Shown piece by piece: positions 15,835 through 25,286 of a DNA stretch of 64,000 nucleotides (its first letter is position 1; each line of letters opens with the position of its first letter). The notes under the pieces were generated by a model. It did no database searches and was not told the origin of the DNA. It was given only the letters and a program-made list of their open reading frames with translations. This DNA comes from Rugosimonospora africana (GTDB taxonomy: Bacteria > Actinomycetota > Actinomycetes > Mycobacteriales > Micromonosporaceae): the NCBI RefSeq assembly GCF_016862975.1, contig NZ_BONZ01000032.1, positions 87,073-151,072 of the forward strand. Direction: 5' to 3'. Made by a program: the position numbers and the translations under genes.

Positions 15835-17256
15835 ATGAAGACAAGCTTCTGGCGCGGACGCACGGCCACCGCGTTGGCGGCGCTTGCCATGGTCGCCGGT
15901 ACGGCCGGCTGTCTCGGCAAGACCGACAGCGCGGACACCGACCGCAACGCGGACGCGAAGAGTTTCACCCTCACCATCGCGGAAAACTCGATCAGTGGTG
16001 GCAAGAACGCGGTAGGCGCCGACTGGATCAGCAAGTGGATCATTCCGCACTTCATCGCCGAGGAGAAGGCCAAGGGCAAGACCGCGCACGTGACATTCCA
16101 GCCGTCCGGCGCGGCCGACGAGGACTACAAGGCGAAGGTGGCCCTGGACCTGAAGACCGGCAGCGGCGCCGACATCTACGGCATCGACGGCATCTGGCTC
16201 GGCGAGTTCGCGGATGCCGGTTACATCAAGCCGTTGTCCGACGAGGTGGGTCAGAAGGCCGTCGACAGCTGGGACGGCTGGGCGCAGATCCCGAAAGCGG
16301 TGCAGGGCAACTTCGCCTACAACGACAAGCGGTACGGGGTGCCCGAAGGCACCGACGGTCGGGTCATCTTCTTCAACAAAAAGCTGTTCGCCCAGGCCGG
16401 GCTCCCCGACGACTGGCAGCCGAAGGGCTGGGACGACATCCTGGCGGCGGGCCAGGCGCTCAAGGCCAAGGTGCCGGGCGTGACCCCGATCCAGCTCAAC
16501 GCCGGCACCGCGATGGGCGAGGCGACCACGGCCCAGGGAATCCTGCCGCTGCTCGCCGGTGACGGCCGGGAGCTCTACGCCGACGGCAAGTGGCAGGGCA
16601 ACACCCAGGCGGTACGCGACGTGCTCGGGTTCTACCAGAAGATCTACCGCGGTGGCCTCGGTGACCCGGTGCTCCAGCAGGACGCCAAGGGCCGGGACAA
16701 GTCCTTCGCCGAGTTCGCCGGCGGAAAGATCGGGATGCTGTTCGAGAGCGACTACTTCTGGCGCGGCGTGGTCGACCCGACCGAGGGCATCGCGAAGATG
16801 CCCGACCGCGACTCGACCGTCGGGTACGCGCTCATTCCCGCGGTGCGGCCGGGGGCCGGCATTCGCAACCAGGACTTCGTCTCCATGTCCGGCGGCAGCG
16901 GATGGGTCGTCAATCCGGCGACGAAGTATCCGCAGCAGACCTGGGAGCTGCTGCGATTCATGAACTCCCAGCAGGCGACGATCGCGTCGCTGAACGGAAC
17001 GGCCCGGATCACCCAGCGCCAGGACGTCAACTCCCAGGTCCTGACGAGCGACCCGATGCTCAGCTTCGTGGCGGAGAAGGTCTTGCCGATCACCGCGTTC
17101 CGCCCCGGCTTCGCCGTCTACCCGCAGGTGTCCCAGGCGCTTCAACAGGCGACGCTGGACGTGGTCGTGGGCAAGAGTCCGGCGGACGCCGCCGCGACGT
17201 ACCAACACACCATCGAGCCGCTCGTGGGCGGGGCGGCCAAGGTTGACTCGAACTGA
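15835..17256 (+). CDS. Sugar ABC transporter substrate-binding lipoprotein
   Basis: 473 residues. A lipoprotein signal with lipobox GTAGC places the modified Cys at residue 26. The rest is a family-1 (MalE/UgpB-like) solute-binding fold: SGADIYGIDGIWLGEFADAG, VPEGTDGRVIFFNKKLFAQA, FAGGKIGMLFESDYFWRGVV and MSGGSGWVVNP. The ATG follows GGGAGG at good spacing. It is the first gene of a four-gene importer operon (two permeases and a MalK-like ATPase follow with overlaps). The 160-base upstream region holds the promoter but no operator I could define. The substrate is probably an oligosaccharide; its identity is not visible. Confidence 0.93.
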   Translation: MKTSFWRGRTATALAALAMVAGTAGCLGKTDSADTDRNADAKSFTLTIAENSISGGKNAVGADWISKWIIPHFIAEEKAKGKTAHVTFQPSGAADEDYKAKVALDLKTGSGADIYGIDGIWLGEFADAGYIKPLSDEVGQKAVDSWDGWAQIPKAVQGNFAYNDKRYGVPEGTDGRVIFFNKKLFAQAGLPDDWQPKGWDDILAAGQALKAKVPGVTPIQLNAGTAMGEATTAQGILPLLAGDGRELYADGKWQGNTQAVRDVLGFYQKIYRGGLGDPVLQQDAKGRDKSFAEFAGGKIGMLFESDYFWRGVVDPTEGIAKMPDRDSTVGYALIPAVRPGAGIRNQDFVSMSGGSGWVVNPATKYPQQTWELLRFMNSQQATIASLNGTARITQRQDVNSQVLTSDPMLSFVAEKVLPITAFRPGFAVYPQVSQALQQATLDVVVGKSPADAAATYQHTIEPLVGGAAKVDSN

Positions 17257-18193
17257 GTCCGCCGCCACGCCGCCGGCCCTCGGCGCGGCGCGATCGGCCA
17301 GGCGGCCCAGTCCGGCCACTGACGTGGTCGGGCTGGGCCGGTCCCGCGCGGTCGCCTTCGTGGCCCCCGCGCTCGTGCTGATCGGGGTCTTCCTGGTCTT
17401 CCCCGCCTTCTGGACGCTCTACATCGGCGTGACGAACTACCGGCTCACCGGGGCCGCGGCCAAGGCCCCCGAGGTCGTCGGCCTGGACAACTACCGCGGC
17501 GTGCTGTCGGACCCGGCGTTCTATCGATCCCTGTGGTTGACGCTGATCTACGTGCTCGTCTCGGCCGCGGTCGGCCAGAACGTGCTGGGATTCGGGCTGG
17601 CCTGGGCTCTGCGCGGGGCCAGGCGCGCGATACGCCGGCTCATCGAGAGCCTGGTCCTCCTGGCCTGGGTACTGCCCAGCTCCGTGGTGGCCTTCCTGTG
17701 GATCGCGATGCTGGACCGCGATGCCGGCACGGTCAACATGTTGCTCGGCCAGAGCCCCGGTACGGCCTGGTTGGTGCAGTACCCGATGACCGCGCTCGTC
17801 GTGTTCAACATCTGGCGAGGCACCGCGTTTTCCATGATGCTCTACTCGGCGGCTCTGTCCTCGGTGCCACCGTCGCACCTGGAAACCGCCCGAGTCGTCG
17901 GCTCCAGCACCATGCAGACGCTGCGGGACGTGGTGCTGCCACACATCCGTCGGCACGCGCTGACCAACACCCTGCTCATCACGCTGTGGACCTTCAACGA
18001 TTTCACGCCGTTCCTGCTCACCGCCGGCGGACCGGACCACCGGTCGGAGGTGGCGCCGGTGTACATCTACAACACCGCGATCGTCGGCGGTGACATGGGC
18101 TACTCCGGGGCCGTCTCGCTGGTTGTACTGCTCATCAACCTGCTGCTCGCTCTGGTGTACCTGCGCGCGGCCCGGGCGGGGAGGAGCTCATGA
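17243..18193 (+). CDS. Sugar ABC transporter permease, MalF type
   Basis: 316 residues with six or more membrane helices; a short hydrophilic N-terminus is followed by VAFVAPALVLIGVFLVFPAF. The EAA-type loop is LETARVVGSSTMQTLRDVVL-P. TTG 17243 is used as the start: it overlaps the binding-protein stop by 14 bases, and no ATG/GTG precedes the first membrane helix. It pairs with the next permease to form the transmembrane channel. Confidence 0.92.
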   Translation: MTRTESAATPPALGAARSARRPSPATDVVGLGRSRAVAFVAPALVLIGVFLVFPAFWTLYIGVTNYRLTGAAAKAPEVVGLDNYRGVLSDPAFYRSLWLTLIYVLVSAAVGQNVLGFGLAWALRGARRAIRRLIESLVLLAWVLPSSVVAFLWIAMLDRDAGTVNMLLGQSPGTAWLVQYPMTALVVFNIWRGTAFSMMLYSAALSSVPPSHLETARVVGSSTMQTLRDVVLPHIRRHALTNTLLITLWTFNDFTPFLLTAGGPDHRSEVAPVYIYNTAIVGGDMGYSGAVSLVVLLINLLLALVYLRAARAGRSS

Positions 18194-19017
18194 GCCTGGC
18201 GAAAGCCGTCGTGGCACGCATCCTCACGTATGTGGGCATCGCTCTGGCCACCGGATTCTTCGCGCTGCCGCTGCTGTGGCTGCTGTCCGCGCCGTTCGAC
18301 GACTCCCCGAGTTACGGGGTGCACTGGCCGTCCCACCTCACCCTGCACAACTTCGCCGCCCTGGGGCACAACCCGTACGCGTTCGGGTCGCTGGTGAACT
18401 CGGTCCTGCTCGGCGCGGGCACCATGCTGCTCGTGGTCGTGGTTGCCGCGCTGGCCGCGTACGCGCTGTCCAGGGTGCGCATCCCCGGCCGGGATGCGCT
18501 GCTGTACGGCCTGCTGCTCCTGTCCAGCGTCATCACCGGTACCGCCGCGATGGTGCCCATCTTCCTGCTCATCTTCCAGTTGGGCCTCATCGACTCCCGA
18601 TTCGGTGTGGTTCTCGTCCTCTCCGGTGGCCTGCTGCCGGCGGCCATCTTCCTGCTCAAGGACTTCATCGACACCATCCCCCGCTCGTACGAGGAGTCCG
18701 CCCGGGTCTTCGGTGCCACGCCGCTGCAGATCCTGCGTCACATCGTCGTACCGGTCGCCCGCCCCGGCCTGGCGACGATCGCGGTGTGGACGGTCGTGCA
18801 GGTGTGGGGCAGTTTCCTCACCCCGTTCATCCTGCTGCGCGACCCGGACAAGCAGCCGGCCGCCGTGCTGGTGCGCACCTTCTACACCGAGGGCGGCTCA
18901 CCGAATCTCGCGCTCATCTCCACGTTCTCGTTGCTCTACTCGATACCGGTCGTGCTGATGTACCTGTTCGCCTGGAGCCGCTACGGCTTCCGATTCCACG
19001 GGGGGATCAAGAGTTGA
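18190..19017 (+). CDS. Sugar ABC transporter permease, MalG type
   Basis: 275 residues. The MalG-like permease has an EAA loop (EESARVFGATPLQILRHIVV, then PVARPGLATIAV) and a C-terminus ending in YGFRFHGGIKS, as in family members. It starts in an ATGA overlap with the MalF-type gene, indicating coupled translation, and its stop overlaps the TTG start of the ATPase gene. A typical second channel subunit. Confidence 0.93.
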   Translation: MSLAKAVVARILTYVGIALATGFFALPLLWLLSAPFDDSPSYGVHWPSHLTLHNFAALGHNPYAFGSLVNSVLLGAGTMLLVVVVAALAAYALSRVRIPGRDALLYGLLLLSSVITGTAAMVPIFLLIFQLGLIDSRFGVVLVLSGGLLPAAIFLLKDFIDTIPRSYEESARVFGATPLQILRHIVVPVARPGLATIAVWTVVQVWGSFLTPFILLRDPDKQPAAVLVRTFYTEGGSPNLALISTFSLLYSIPVVLMYLFAWSRYGFRFHGGIKS

Positions 19018-20075
19018 GCGTGGTCACGGTCGAGGGGCTGACGAAGGAGTTTCCGGGCGGCGTACGGGCCCTCGACGGGCTGAATCTGTCCATTATGGAC
19101 GGCGAGTTCTTCGCTCTGCTCGGACCGAGCGGCTGCGGCAAGACCACGCTGCTGCGTACCATCGCCGGTCTGGAGTCTCCCACCTCGGGCGCGGTGCGCA
19201 TCGGCGACCGGGACGTGACGCCGCTGGCCCCGGGAGCCCGCAATGTCGCCATGGTGTTCCAGGACTACGCGCTGTTCCCGCACATGACGGTTCGGGAGAA
19301 CATCGCCTACCCACTCAAGATCAAACGCCAACCGCGGGGGGAGCGGGAGGCCAGAGCCGGCGAGATCGGCGGGCAGCTGGGACTCGCCGGGCTCATGCCG
19401 CGCCGCCCGGCCGAGCTGTCCGGCGGCCAGCAGCAGCGGGTCGCGCTGGCCCGGGCGGTCGCCTGCCGTCCGTCCGTCTTCCTGTTCGACGAGCCGCTGT
19501 CGAACCTGGACGCCCGGCTGCGCCTCGAGGCGCGGACCTTCCTCAAGCGGCTCCAGCGGGAGCTCGCGGTCACCACCGTGTTCGTCACGCACGATCAGGC
19601 CGAGGCGCTGGCACTGGCGGACCGCATCGCGGTGATGGACGCCGGTCAGATCCGGCAGATCGGCACCGCGCGTGAAGTCTTCCGCCGGCCGTCGACCACC
19701 TTCGTCGCCAACTTCATCGGCTCCACGCCGATGAACCTGCTCTCCGGAGAGGTGCGCGGGGACGGTATCGCGGTCGCCGGCGGCACGGTACCTCGGCCGG
19801 ACGGGTTGTCCGACGGCGAGCCCGTGACGGTCGGCATCCGGCCGGAGTATCTTCCGGTCTTGACCTCGGCGCAGCACGGCGCGTTGAGCGGCGAGGTGTC
19901 CATCGTCGAGCACCTCGGCACGTCGTCACTGGTGACCGTCGAGATCGACGGCGAACTGGTCGCCGGCACCGTGGCGGAGGGCGACGAGCCGGACACCGGC
20001 ACCCGGGTCTGGTTGCGTCCGGTACCGGGCCGTGTCCTGATCTACCGCGTCGGCGATGGGACGCTGGTGTCGTGA
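19014..20075 (+). CDS. Sugar ABC transporter ATPase, MalK/UgpC type
   Basis: 353 residues. Walker A GPSGCGKTT, signature [14 protein letters not shown], Walker B VFLFDEPLSNLD, switch His in FVTHDQAEALALAD, and a C-terminal TOBE regulatory domain (FIGSTPMNLLSG to VGIRPEYLPVLT) typical of MalK-type subunits. The reading frame is open far upstream inside the permease gene, but homology begins at about 19020. TTG 19014 (or GTG 19020) is the real start, with GGGGGG eight bases before, overlapping the permease stop by four bases. MalK-type ATPases often serve several sugar systems, so it could also energise the partial importer at the left edge. Confidence 0.92.
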   Translation: MSVVTVEGLTKEFPGGVRALDGLNLSIMDGEFFALLGPSGCGKTTLLRTIAGLESPTSGAVRIGDRDVTPLAPGARNVAMVFQDYALFPHMTVRENIAYPLKIKRQPRGEREARAGEIGGQLGLAGLMPRRPAELSGGQQQRVALARAVACRPSVFLFDEPLSNLDARLRLEARTFLKRLQRELAVTTVFVTHDQAEALALADRIAVMDAGQIRQIGTAREVFRRPSTTFVANFIGSTPMNLLSGEVRGDGIAVAGGTVPRPDGLSDGEPVTVGIRPEYLPVLTSAQHGALSGEVSIVEHLGTSSLVTVEIDGELVAGTVAEGDEPDTGTRVWLRPVPGRVLIYRVGDGTLVS

Positions 20076-20385
20076 CCTGCCGCGCCCGCCTCGGGACCTG
20101 AGGCGGTGCCTGACCAGCCACGACAACCCCTCTCACCTGCGGCGCGCCGGCACTGGGCGGGCTGGCCGGCCTGACCCAGCCCGGTCTTCGGCGTGACCGG
20201 CGCGTCGCTCTTCTACCCGCGGCGCGGCCGCTGAGCGCCCCTTCCAACTTCGCGGAAGAAATTCTCCTTAACCGCAGGCGTCTGGAAGATTAGTTTCGGC
20301 TGTGCCAAGATCTTGGTCAGTATCGAACGGTCGCTATGGCCGTGGTCACCCCGAGTCCGAGCCAGACCTACCCGGAGCGCTCCTT
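20076..20385. other. 310-base intergenic region before the peptide transporter
   Basis: No convincing gene. GC-rich first half after the sugar operon, then an A/T-richer stretch from about 20245 to 20320, the likely promoter of the peptide transporter operon. No perfect long hairpin and no clear -10/-35 pair. Confidence 0.5.
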
Positions 20386-22194
20386 ATGAGAAGAACCGCA
20401 GTAGCGGCGACGGCGCTTGCCCTGTGCGCCACGCTCGCCGCGACGAGTTGCTCGTCTTCCAGCAGCTCATCGAAGGGCGGGGGCACCTTCACCGCGATCC
20501 TCACTCAAATCGACTCGAAGGCGCCGATCAACCCGTATAACCAGTCGACGAACTCGTTCCGCGGCTACAACGCGATGATGTTGGGCTGGTCGAAGAACAC
20601 CGCGACCGACCCGAACAAGTTCTACCCGGCCATCGCCAAGAGCTGGGAGTTGTCCCCGGACGGCACGAAGCTGACGGTGCACATCCAGCCGAACGCCAAG
20701 TGGTCGGACGGCAAGCCGGTGACCGGGGACGACCTCAAGTTGTCCGCCGCCGTCGCCTACGCCGAGGGCGGCTCGGCGTTCGCCGCCATCCCGGGCACCG
20801 CGGGCGGGACGGTGGACGTCAAGGTGATCGACGACAAGACCGTCGAGTTCGACCAGAACGCGACGAAGCCGCTGAACACCTGGTTCGCCAACGTGATGAC
20901 GATGTACGTGCTGCCCGCGCACGTGTGGTCCGCCCAGGTGCCGAGCGACATCTGGGACACCATCCACACCGCGTTGACCGGCAGCGCGGCGGACGCCAAG
21001 ACCGCCCAGGACACGATCACCGCGCTGGGTAAGAAGCTGATCGGCTGGGGGCCGGACAAGGACGTCTCGGCGGGCCCGTTCACGCTCACCCGGGTCACCA
21101 CCTCCGAGGCCCTGCTGACGAAGAACAAGAACTTCTACGACGCGGACAAGATCGCGCCTTCCCAGGTGGTGATCAAGAACTACCAGGACAACTCAACGAT
21201 CGTGAACCTGCTGCTCAAGGGCGAGATCGACGGCAGCGTGTACGTGGCCGTCTCGCAGAGCCAGCTCGACAAGATCCTCGCAGTCAAGGGCAACCAGGTG
21301 GTGAGCGGGGCGAGCCCGGTACAGGCGTCGCTGGTCTTCAACGAGTCGAAGAAGCCGTTCGACAACGTGCACGTCCGGCGCGGACTCGCGTACCTGATCG
21401 ATCGTGCCCAGGTGACCAAGGTCGGTGAGTCCTCGTCGGGTAAGGCGTCGCCGTACCCGGCCGGTCTGACGGCCGCGCAGATCCAGGGTTGGGGTGTGAG
21501 CACCTCCGGCCTCAACGCGTACAGCGTGGACACCGCCAAGGCCGCGACCGAGTTCCAGCAGGCCGGGCTGAAGCAGGCGGGTGGCAAGTGGACGCTGCCG
21601 GACGGCAAGCCGTTCACGGTGCCGATCCAGACCACGAGCGACTTCAACGACTGGACGTCGGGGGCGAGCAACGTGGCGGCCCAGCTTCAGGCGGCCGGGG
21701 TGGACGCCAAGGTGACCGCCTCGTCCGACTACGCCACGTATCTGGCTGACCTGGCGGCGGGCAAGTTCACGGTGTCCTGGTGGCTGACCGCGCTCGGCCC
21801 GTCCGCGTACAACATCTACCAGCGGCTGTACGGCGCGGCCAACGGCTGGACGCTCGGCACCGGAGGCGGGGTCGCGCACTCGGCGGCCGGGCAGAGCGGC
21901 AACTGGATGGGTGAGGCGGAGAGCGCGGACGTGTCCGGGCTGGGTACGGTCAACCCGGGCGAGCTCACCAACCAGCTCTCCCAGGTCCCCCCGGACCAGC
22001 AGAAGCAGATCGTGGCGAAGCTCGCGGCGTTCACCAACGACCAGGTCCCGGCGATCGCCATGTGGGACTACGTGAACCAGAACTTCGTCAACACCAACCG
22101 CTTCACCGGCTTCCCGCCGAACGACGCGGACGTGCTGCGCCAGCCGCAGGGCGTCTGGATGCAGCTCGGCTACATCAAGGCCAAGGCCAAGTAG
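20386..22194 (+). CDS. Oligopeptide ABC transporter substrate-binding lipoprotein (family 5)
   Basis: 602 residues. Lipoprotein signal with the lipid-accepting Cys near residue 22 (AATSC) followed by a Ser run and a Lys/Gly spacer. A DppA/OppA-like fold follows: KSWELSPDGTKLTVHIQPNA, KWSDGKPVTGDDLK and VHVRRGLAYLIDRAQVTKVG. ATG 20386 is preferred over an in-frame start 84 bases upstream because the signal peptide begins there and GGAG lies nine bases before. First gene of a five-gene importer operon. Family-5 proteins bind peptides, nickel or oligosaccharides; the next genes fit a peptide system. Confidence 0.93.
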   Translation: MRRTAVAATALALCATLAATSCSSSSSSSKGGGTFTAILTQIDSKAPINPYNQSTNSFRGYNAMMLGWSKNTATDPNKFYPAIAKSWELSPDGTKLTVHIQPNAKWSDGKPVTGDDLKLSAAVAYAEGGSAFAAIPGTAGGTVDVKVIDDKTVEFDQNATKPLNTWFANVMTMYVLPAHVWSAQVPSDIWDTIHTALTGSAADAKTAQDTITALGKKLIGWGPDKDVSAGPFTLTRVTTSEALLTKNKNFYDADKIAPSQVVIKNYQDNSTIVNLLLKGEIDGSVYVAVSQSQLDKILAVKGNQVVSGASPVQASLVFNESKKPFDNVHVRRGLAYLIDRAQVTKVGESSSGKASPYPAGLTAAQIQGWGVSTSGLNAYSVDTAKAATEFQQAGLKQAGGKWTLPDGKPFTVPIQTTSDFNDWTSGASNVAAQLQAAGVDAKVTASSDYATYLADLAAGKFTVSWWLTALGPSAYNIYQRLYGAANGWTLGTGGGVAHSAAGQSGNWMGEAESADVSGLGTVNPGELTNQLSQVPPDQQKQIVAKLAAFTNDQVPAIAMWDYVNQNFVNTNRFTGFPPNDADVLRQPQGVWMQLGYIKAKAK

Positions 22195-22219
22195 GCCACC
22201 GACAACGAAAAGGGCCGTC

Positions 22220-22254
22220 CCTGGGGCGTCGCGTGATGAGCGCGGCGCCTCAGG
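22220..22254 (+). terminator. Attenuator-like hairpin inside the peptide transporter operon
   Basis: CCTGGGGCGTCGCG and CGCGGCGCCTCAGG can form a 14-bp RNA stem (two G-U pairs) with a seven-base loop, 25 bases after the binding-protein stop and 50 before the first permease. Such hairpins often stabilise or partially terminate messages so that more binding protein than permease is made. Confidence 0.6.
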
Positions 22255-22305
22255 GGCCTCTCATGATCGGATACGTGTGATGGGTGCGGAACGAGGTGAC
22301 GCCGG

Positions 22306-23316
22306 GTGAGGAATCTGCTGGTGCGGCTGGCGGGCCATCTGGTACGCGCGCTGGTGATGATCTGGGTCGTGGCGACGTTCACGTTCTTCCTGATCCGGCT
22401 GATGCCCGGCGACCCCGTGGCGGCGCAGTACGAGAAGCTGGTACAGCAGGGCATGTCGCCGGACGCGGCGCGCAACGCCACCCGGCTCACGTACGGATTC
22501 CTGCCCACCGGTTCGGGCTGGGACCAGTACGTGCACTACCTCTGGCGGCTGCTGCACTTCGATTTCGGCCGGTCCACCCAGACGCTCGGGGTGAACGCCT
22601 CCGCGGAGGTGCTCACCGGAGCGAAGTGGACGATCGGCCTGGTCCTCGCCGGCATCCTGATCAGTTTCGCCCTGGGAACGGTGCTCGGGGTGATCGCGGC
22701 GATCCGCCGCAGCAGCGGGGTCGGTGACGCCCTGACGATCACCGGGTCGCTGTTCCACGCCATCCCGCAGTTCGTCATGGCGCTGGTACTGATCACCGTG
22801 TTCACCGTGATCTGGCCGGTCTTCCCGACCGACGGCAACGTCGACATCCTGGTCGACCCCGGCTTCAACGGGCCGTACGTCGCCTCGCTGGTCAGCCACG
22901 CGAGCCTGCCGGCACTGGCCTACGCGCTGTCCATGTTCGGGTCGTACCTGCTCACCATGAGATCGAGCGTGATCTCGGTGCTCGGCGACGACTTCGTCCT
23001 CGCCGCCGAACTGCGCGGACTGACCCGCACCATGCGCCTGCGGTACATCGCCCGCAACGCGCTGCTGCCCCTGTTCACCATCTTCGCGCTGACCATCGGC
23101 TTCATGTTCGGCGGCGCGGTGTTCATCGAGAAGGCGTTCAACTACCCGGGGATGGGGATCACCCTGATCAACAGCATCGGCCACCGCGACTACTCGACGA
23201 TGAACGCCACGTTCCTGCTCATCACGGCCGCGGTGATCGTCGCGAACATCGTGGCCGACCTGCTCTACACCGCGATCGACCCACGGGTGCGCCGCGGCGG
23301 GGAGGCGGTGGCGTAA
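22306..23316 (+). CDS. Peptide ABC transporter permease, DppB/OppB type
   Basis: 336 residues. N-terminal membrane helix and motif FTFFLIRLMPGDPV, a periplasmic loop, then the channel domain with EAA-type loop (AELRGLTRTMRLRYIARNAL-LP) and conserved FNYPGMGITLINSI. GTG 22306 has GAGGTGA upstream. The gene is followed two bases later by the DppC-type partner. Confidence 0.93.
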   Translation: MRNLLVRLAGHLVRALVMIWVVATFTFFLIRLMPGDPVAAQYEKLVQQGMSPDAARNATRLTYGFLPTGSGWDQYVHYLWRLLHFDFGRSTQTLGVNASAEVLTGAKWTIGLVLAGILISFALGTVLGVIAAIRRSSGVGDALTITGSLFHAIPQFVMALVLITVFTVIWPVFPTDGNVDILVDPGFNGPYVASLVSHASLPALAYALSMFGSYLLTMRSSVISVLGDDFVLAAELRGLTRTMRLRYIARNALLPLFTIFALTIGFMFGGAVFIEKAFNYPGMGITLINSIGHRDYSTMNATFLLITAAVIVANIVADLLYTAIDPRVRRGGEAVA

Positions 23317-23318
23317 CC

Positions 23319-24227
23319 ATGGTGACCGCGGTCGAGATCCCGACCGGAAACACGCCGGCGCTCACGCCGGCCCGCCGGGGATTCTGGCGCAACCTGTGGC
23401 GGGTGCTGCGGCGCAAGCCGACCCGCGTCGCTGGCGCCGTGATCGTCGCGCTGTTCGTGGTGATGGGCGTCGTCGGGCCGTTCCTGTACCCGGCGAACCT
23501 GCCGACCGACCCGGGCAACGCCTACGCCGGGCCGAGCGGCTCCCATCTGCTGGGTACCGACTTTCAGGGCACGGACGTGCTCGCGCTGCTGGTCACCGGC
23601 TCCCGATACGTGCTGGTGGCCGCGGTCATCGCGGCGGCCTGCACGGTGGTCGTCGGTACCGGCATCGGGCTGTACGCCGGCTACCGGCGCGGCGGACCGG
23701 ACTCCGTACTGATGCGGATCACCGACTTCATCATCACCATCCCCGGGCTGCCCCTGCTGCTCGTGCTCTCCACGCTGTGGAAGTACTCGAACCCGCTCAC
23801 CATGGGACTGGTGCTCGGCGTCACCGGCTGGGGCAGCGTCGCCCGCGCCGTGCGGTCGCAGACCCTGTCCTTGCGCGAGCGCGGCTTCATCGAGGCGGCC
23901 CGCGGGCTGGGGCTGTCCACCGCGCACGTGGTGCGCAAGGAACTGCTGCCCAACGTCGCGCCGTATGTCGCGATGAACCTGCTGATCAGCGTGACCGTCT
24001 ACATCTACCTGGAGGTCGGTCTGTTCTTCCTGGGGGTGCTGCCGTTCAATGAGAACAACTGGGGAGTCATGATCAGCCAGGCGGTGCAGAACGGAGTGAC
24101 CCAGACCGGTCAGGGGCTGGCCTACCTGCTCTCCCCGCTCGTCGCGATCCTGCTGCTGACCCTCGGCATCGTGCTGCTGGTGGACGCGATGGACGAGGTG
24201 TTCAACCCCCGGCTGCGGGAGGACTGA
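23319..24227 (+). CDS. Peptide ABC transporter permease, DppC/OppC type
   Basis: 302 residues. The N-terminal DppC segment precedes the first helix, followed by HLLGTDFQGTDVLALLVTGS and the EAA loop (EAARGLGLSTAHVVRKELLP, NVAPYV). Start ATG 23319 follows GGGGAGG. The stop is immediately followed by the GTG of the first ATPase gene, so translation is coupled. Confidence 0.93.
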   Translation: MVTAVEIPTGNTPALTPARRGFWRNLWRVLRRKPTRVAGAVIVALFVVMGVVGPFLYPANLPTDPGNAYAGPSGSHLLGTDFQGTDVLALLVTGSRYVLVAAVIAAACTVVVGTGIGLYAGYRRGGPDSVLMRITDFIITIPGLPLLLVLSTLWKYSNPLTMGLVLGVTGWGSVARAVRSQTLSLRERGFIEAARGLGLSTAHVVRKELLPNVAPYVAMNLLISVTVYIYLEVGLFFLGVLPFNENNWGVMISQAVQNGVTQTGQGLAYLLSPLVAILLLTLGIVLLVDAMDEVFNPRLRED

Positions 24228-25286
24228 GTGACTGCGGCGACCCAGGCGACAACGAGTACCGCGGCGGCCGCGCCGCCGGCGGTCACCATCCGAGACCTGA
24301 CCATCGTGTACCGGACGCCCGCCGGTGAGTTGCCCGCGGTGTCGGGCGTCGACCTCGACCTGCCGCCCGGCACGATCACCGGGCTGGTCGGCGAGTCCGG
24401 CTCCGGCAAGTCGACGCTGGCGCTGTCGCTGCTGGGCGCGGTACAGCGTCCGGGGCGGATCGCCGCCGGCTCTATCCACGTCGACGGGCTCGGCAACCTG
24501 GTCGAGCTGTCCGCCAAGAGCCTCCAGGAGGCTCGCGGCGGCGAGATCGGCTACGTCTTCCAGGCCGCGCAGAACTCGCTCAACCCGCTGAAGACGGTCG
24601 GTAAGCAGCTGCTCGACCTGGGCCGCTCACACGGGGTCAGGGACCGGACCGCGCTGGTGCGCTCGGCCAAGGAGTTGCTGGCGGGCATGGGGCTGGACGC
24701 GGCCCGGGTGTTGGACTCCTACCAGCACGAGCTGTCCGGCGGGATGCGGCAACGGGTCGGGATCATGTTTGCCCTGGTGCTCAACGCGCACGTCCTGGTG
24801 CTGGACGAGCCGACGACCGCGCTCGACATGATCTCCCAGGCCAATGTGCTGAAGATCGTTCGCGCGGTACACACCGAACGCGGGCTCACGACACTCCTGG
24901 TCACGCACGACATCGGGGTCGTGGCGGAAGTCGCCGAACGCATCGCGGTGATGTACGGCGGGGTGGTGGTCGAGCAGGGGGAGACCGCGGACGTCCTGCG
25001 CGCGCCGAAGCATCCGTACGCCCGCGCGCTGATCAACGCGATCCCGCGGGTCTCCGGGGATCTGTCCGCGGCCCGGCCGCTGCCCGGCCGCCCGCCCACG
25101 CTGGGGACCATCCCCACGCGGGGCTGCGTCTTCCGGGAACGCTGCGCCGTGTACGCCGAGCGACAGCTGCCGGCGTGCGTGGCCGAACAGCCGCCGCTCG
25201 CGCCGGTCGCGGACGGCTCCGGACGGCTGGTGGCCTGCCACGCCGTCGCTGTCGAGGACCAGCAGGCGACGGGGGAGACTGCGTAG
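24228..25286 (+). CDS. Peptide ABC transporter ATPase, DppD/OppD type
   Basis: 352 residues. Walker [11 protein letters not shown]-loop YVFQAAQNSLNPL, signature LSGGMRQRVGI, Walker [13 protein letters not shown], switch His in LVTHDIGVVAE. The C-terminal oligopeptide-transporter extension carries Cys-x5-Cys spacing (GCVFRERCAVYAE plus later Cys), as in iron-sulphur-binding DppD proteins. The GTG directly abuts the DppC stop. Works as a heterodimer with the next gene product. Confidence 0.93.
   Translation: MTAATQATTSTAAAAPPAVTIRDLTIVYRTPAGELPAVSGVDLDLPPGTITGLVGESGSGKSTLALSLLGAVQRPGRIAAGSIHVDGLGNLVELSAKSLQEARGGEIGYVFQAAQNSLNPLKTVGKQLLDLGRSHGVRDRTALVRSAKELLAGMGLDAARVLDSYQHELSGGMRQRVGIMFALVLNAHVLVLDEPTTALDMISQANVLKIVRAVHTERGLTTLLVTHDIGVVAEVAERIAVMYGGVVVEQGETADVLRAPKHPYARALINAIPRVSGDLSAARPLPGRPPTLGTIPTRGCVFRERCAVYAERQLPACVAEQPPLAPVADGSGRLVACHAVAVEDQQATGETA

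Noticed and set aside
18090..19013. Long 5' extension of the MalK-like ATPase frame
   Set aside because: The extension overlaps the permease in another frame and reads as low-complexity Arg/Pro/Ala sequence; ATPase homology begins at about 19020 with a proper ribosome site for TTG 19014.
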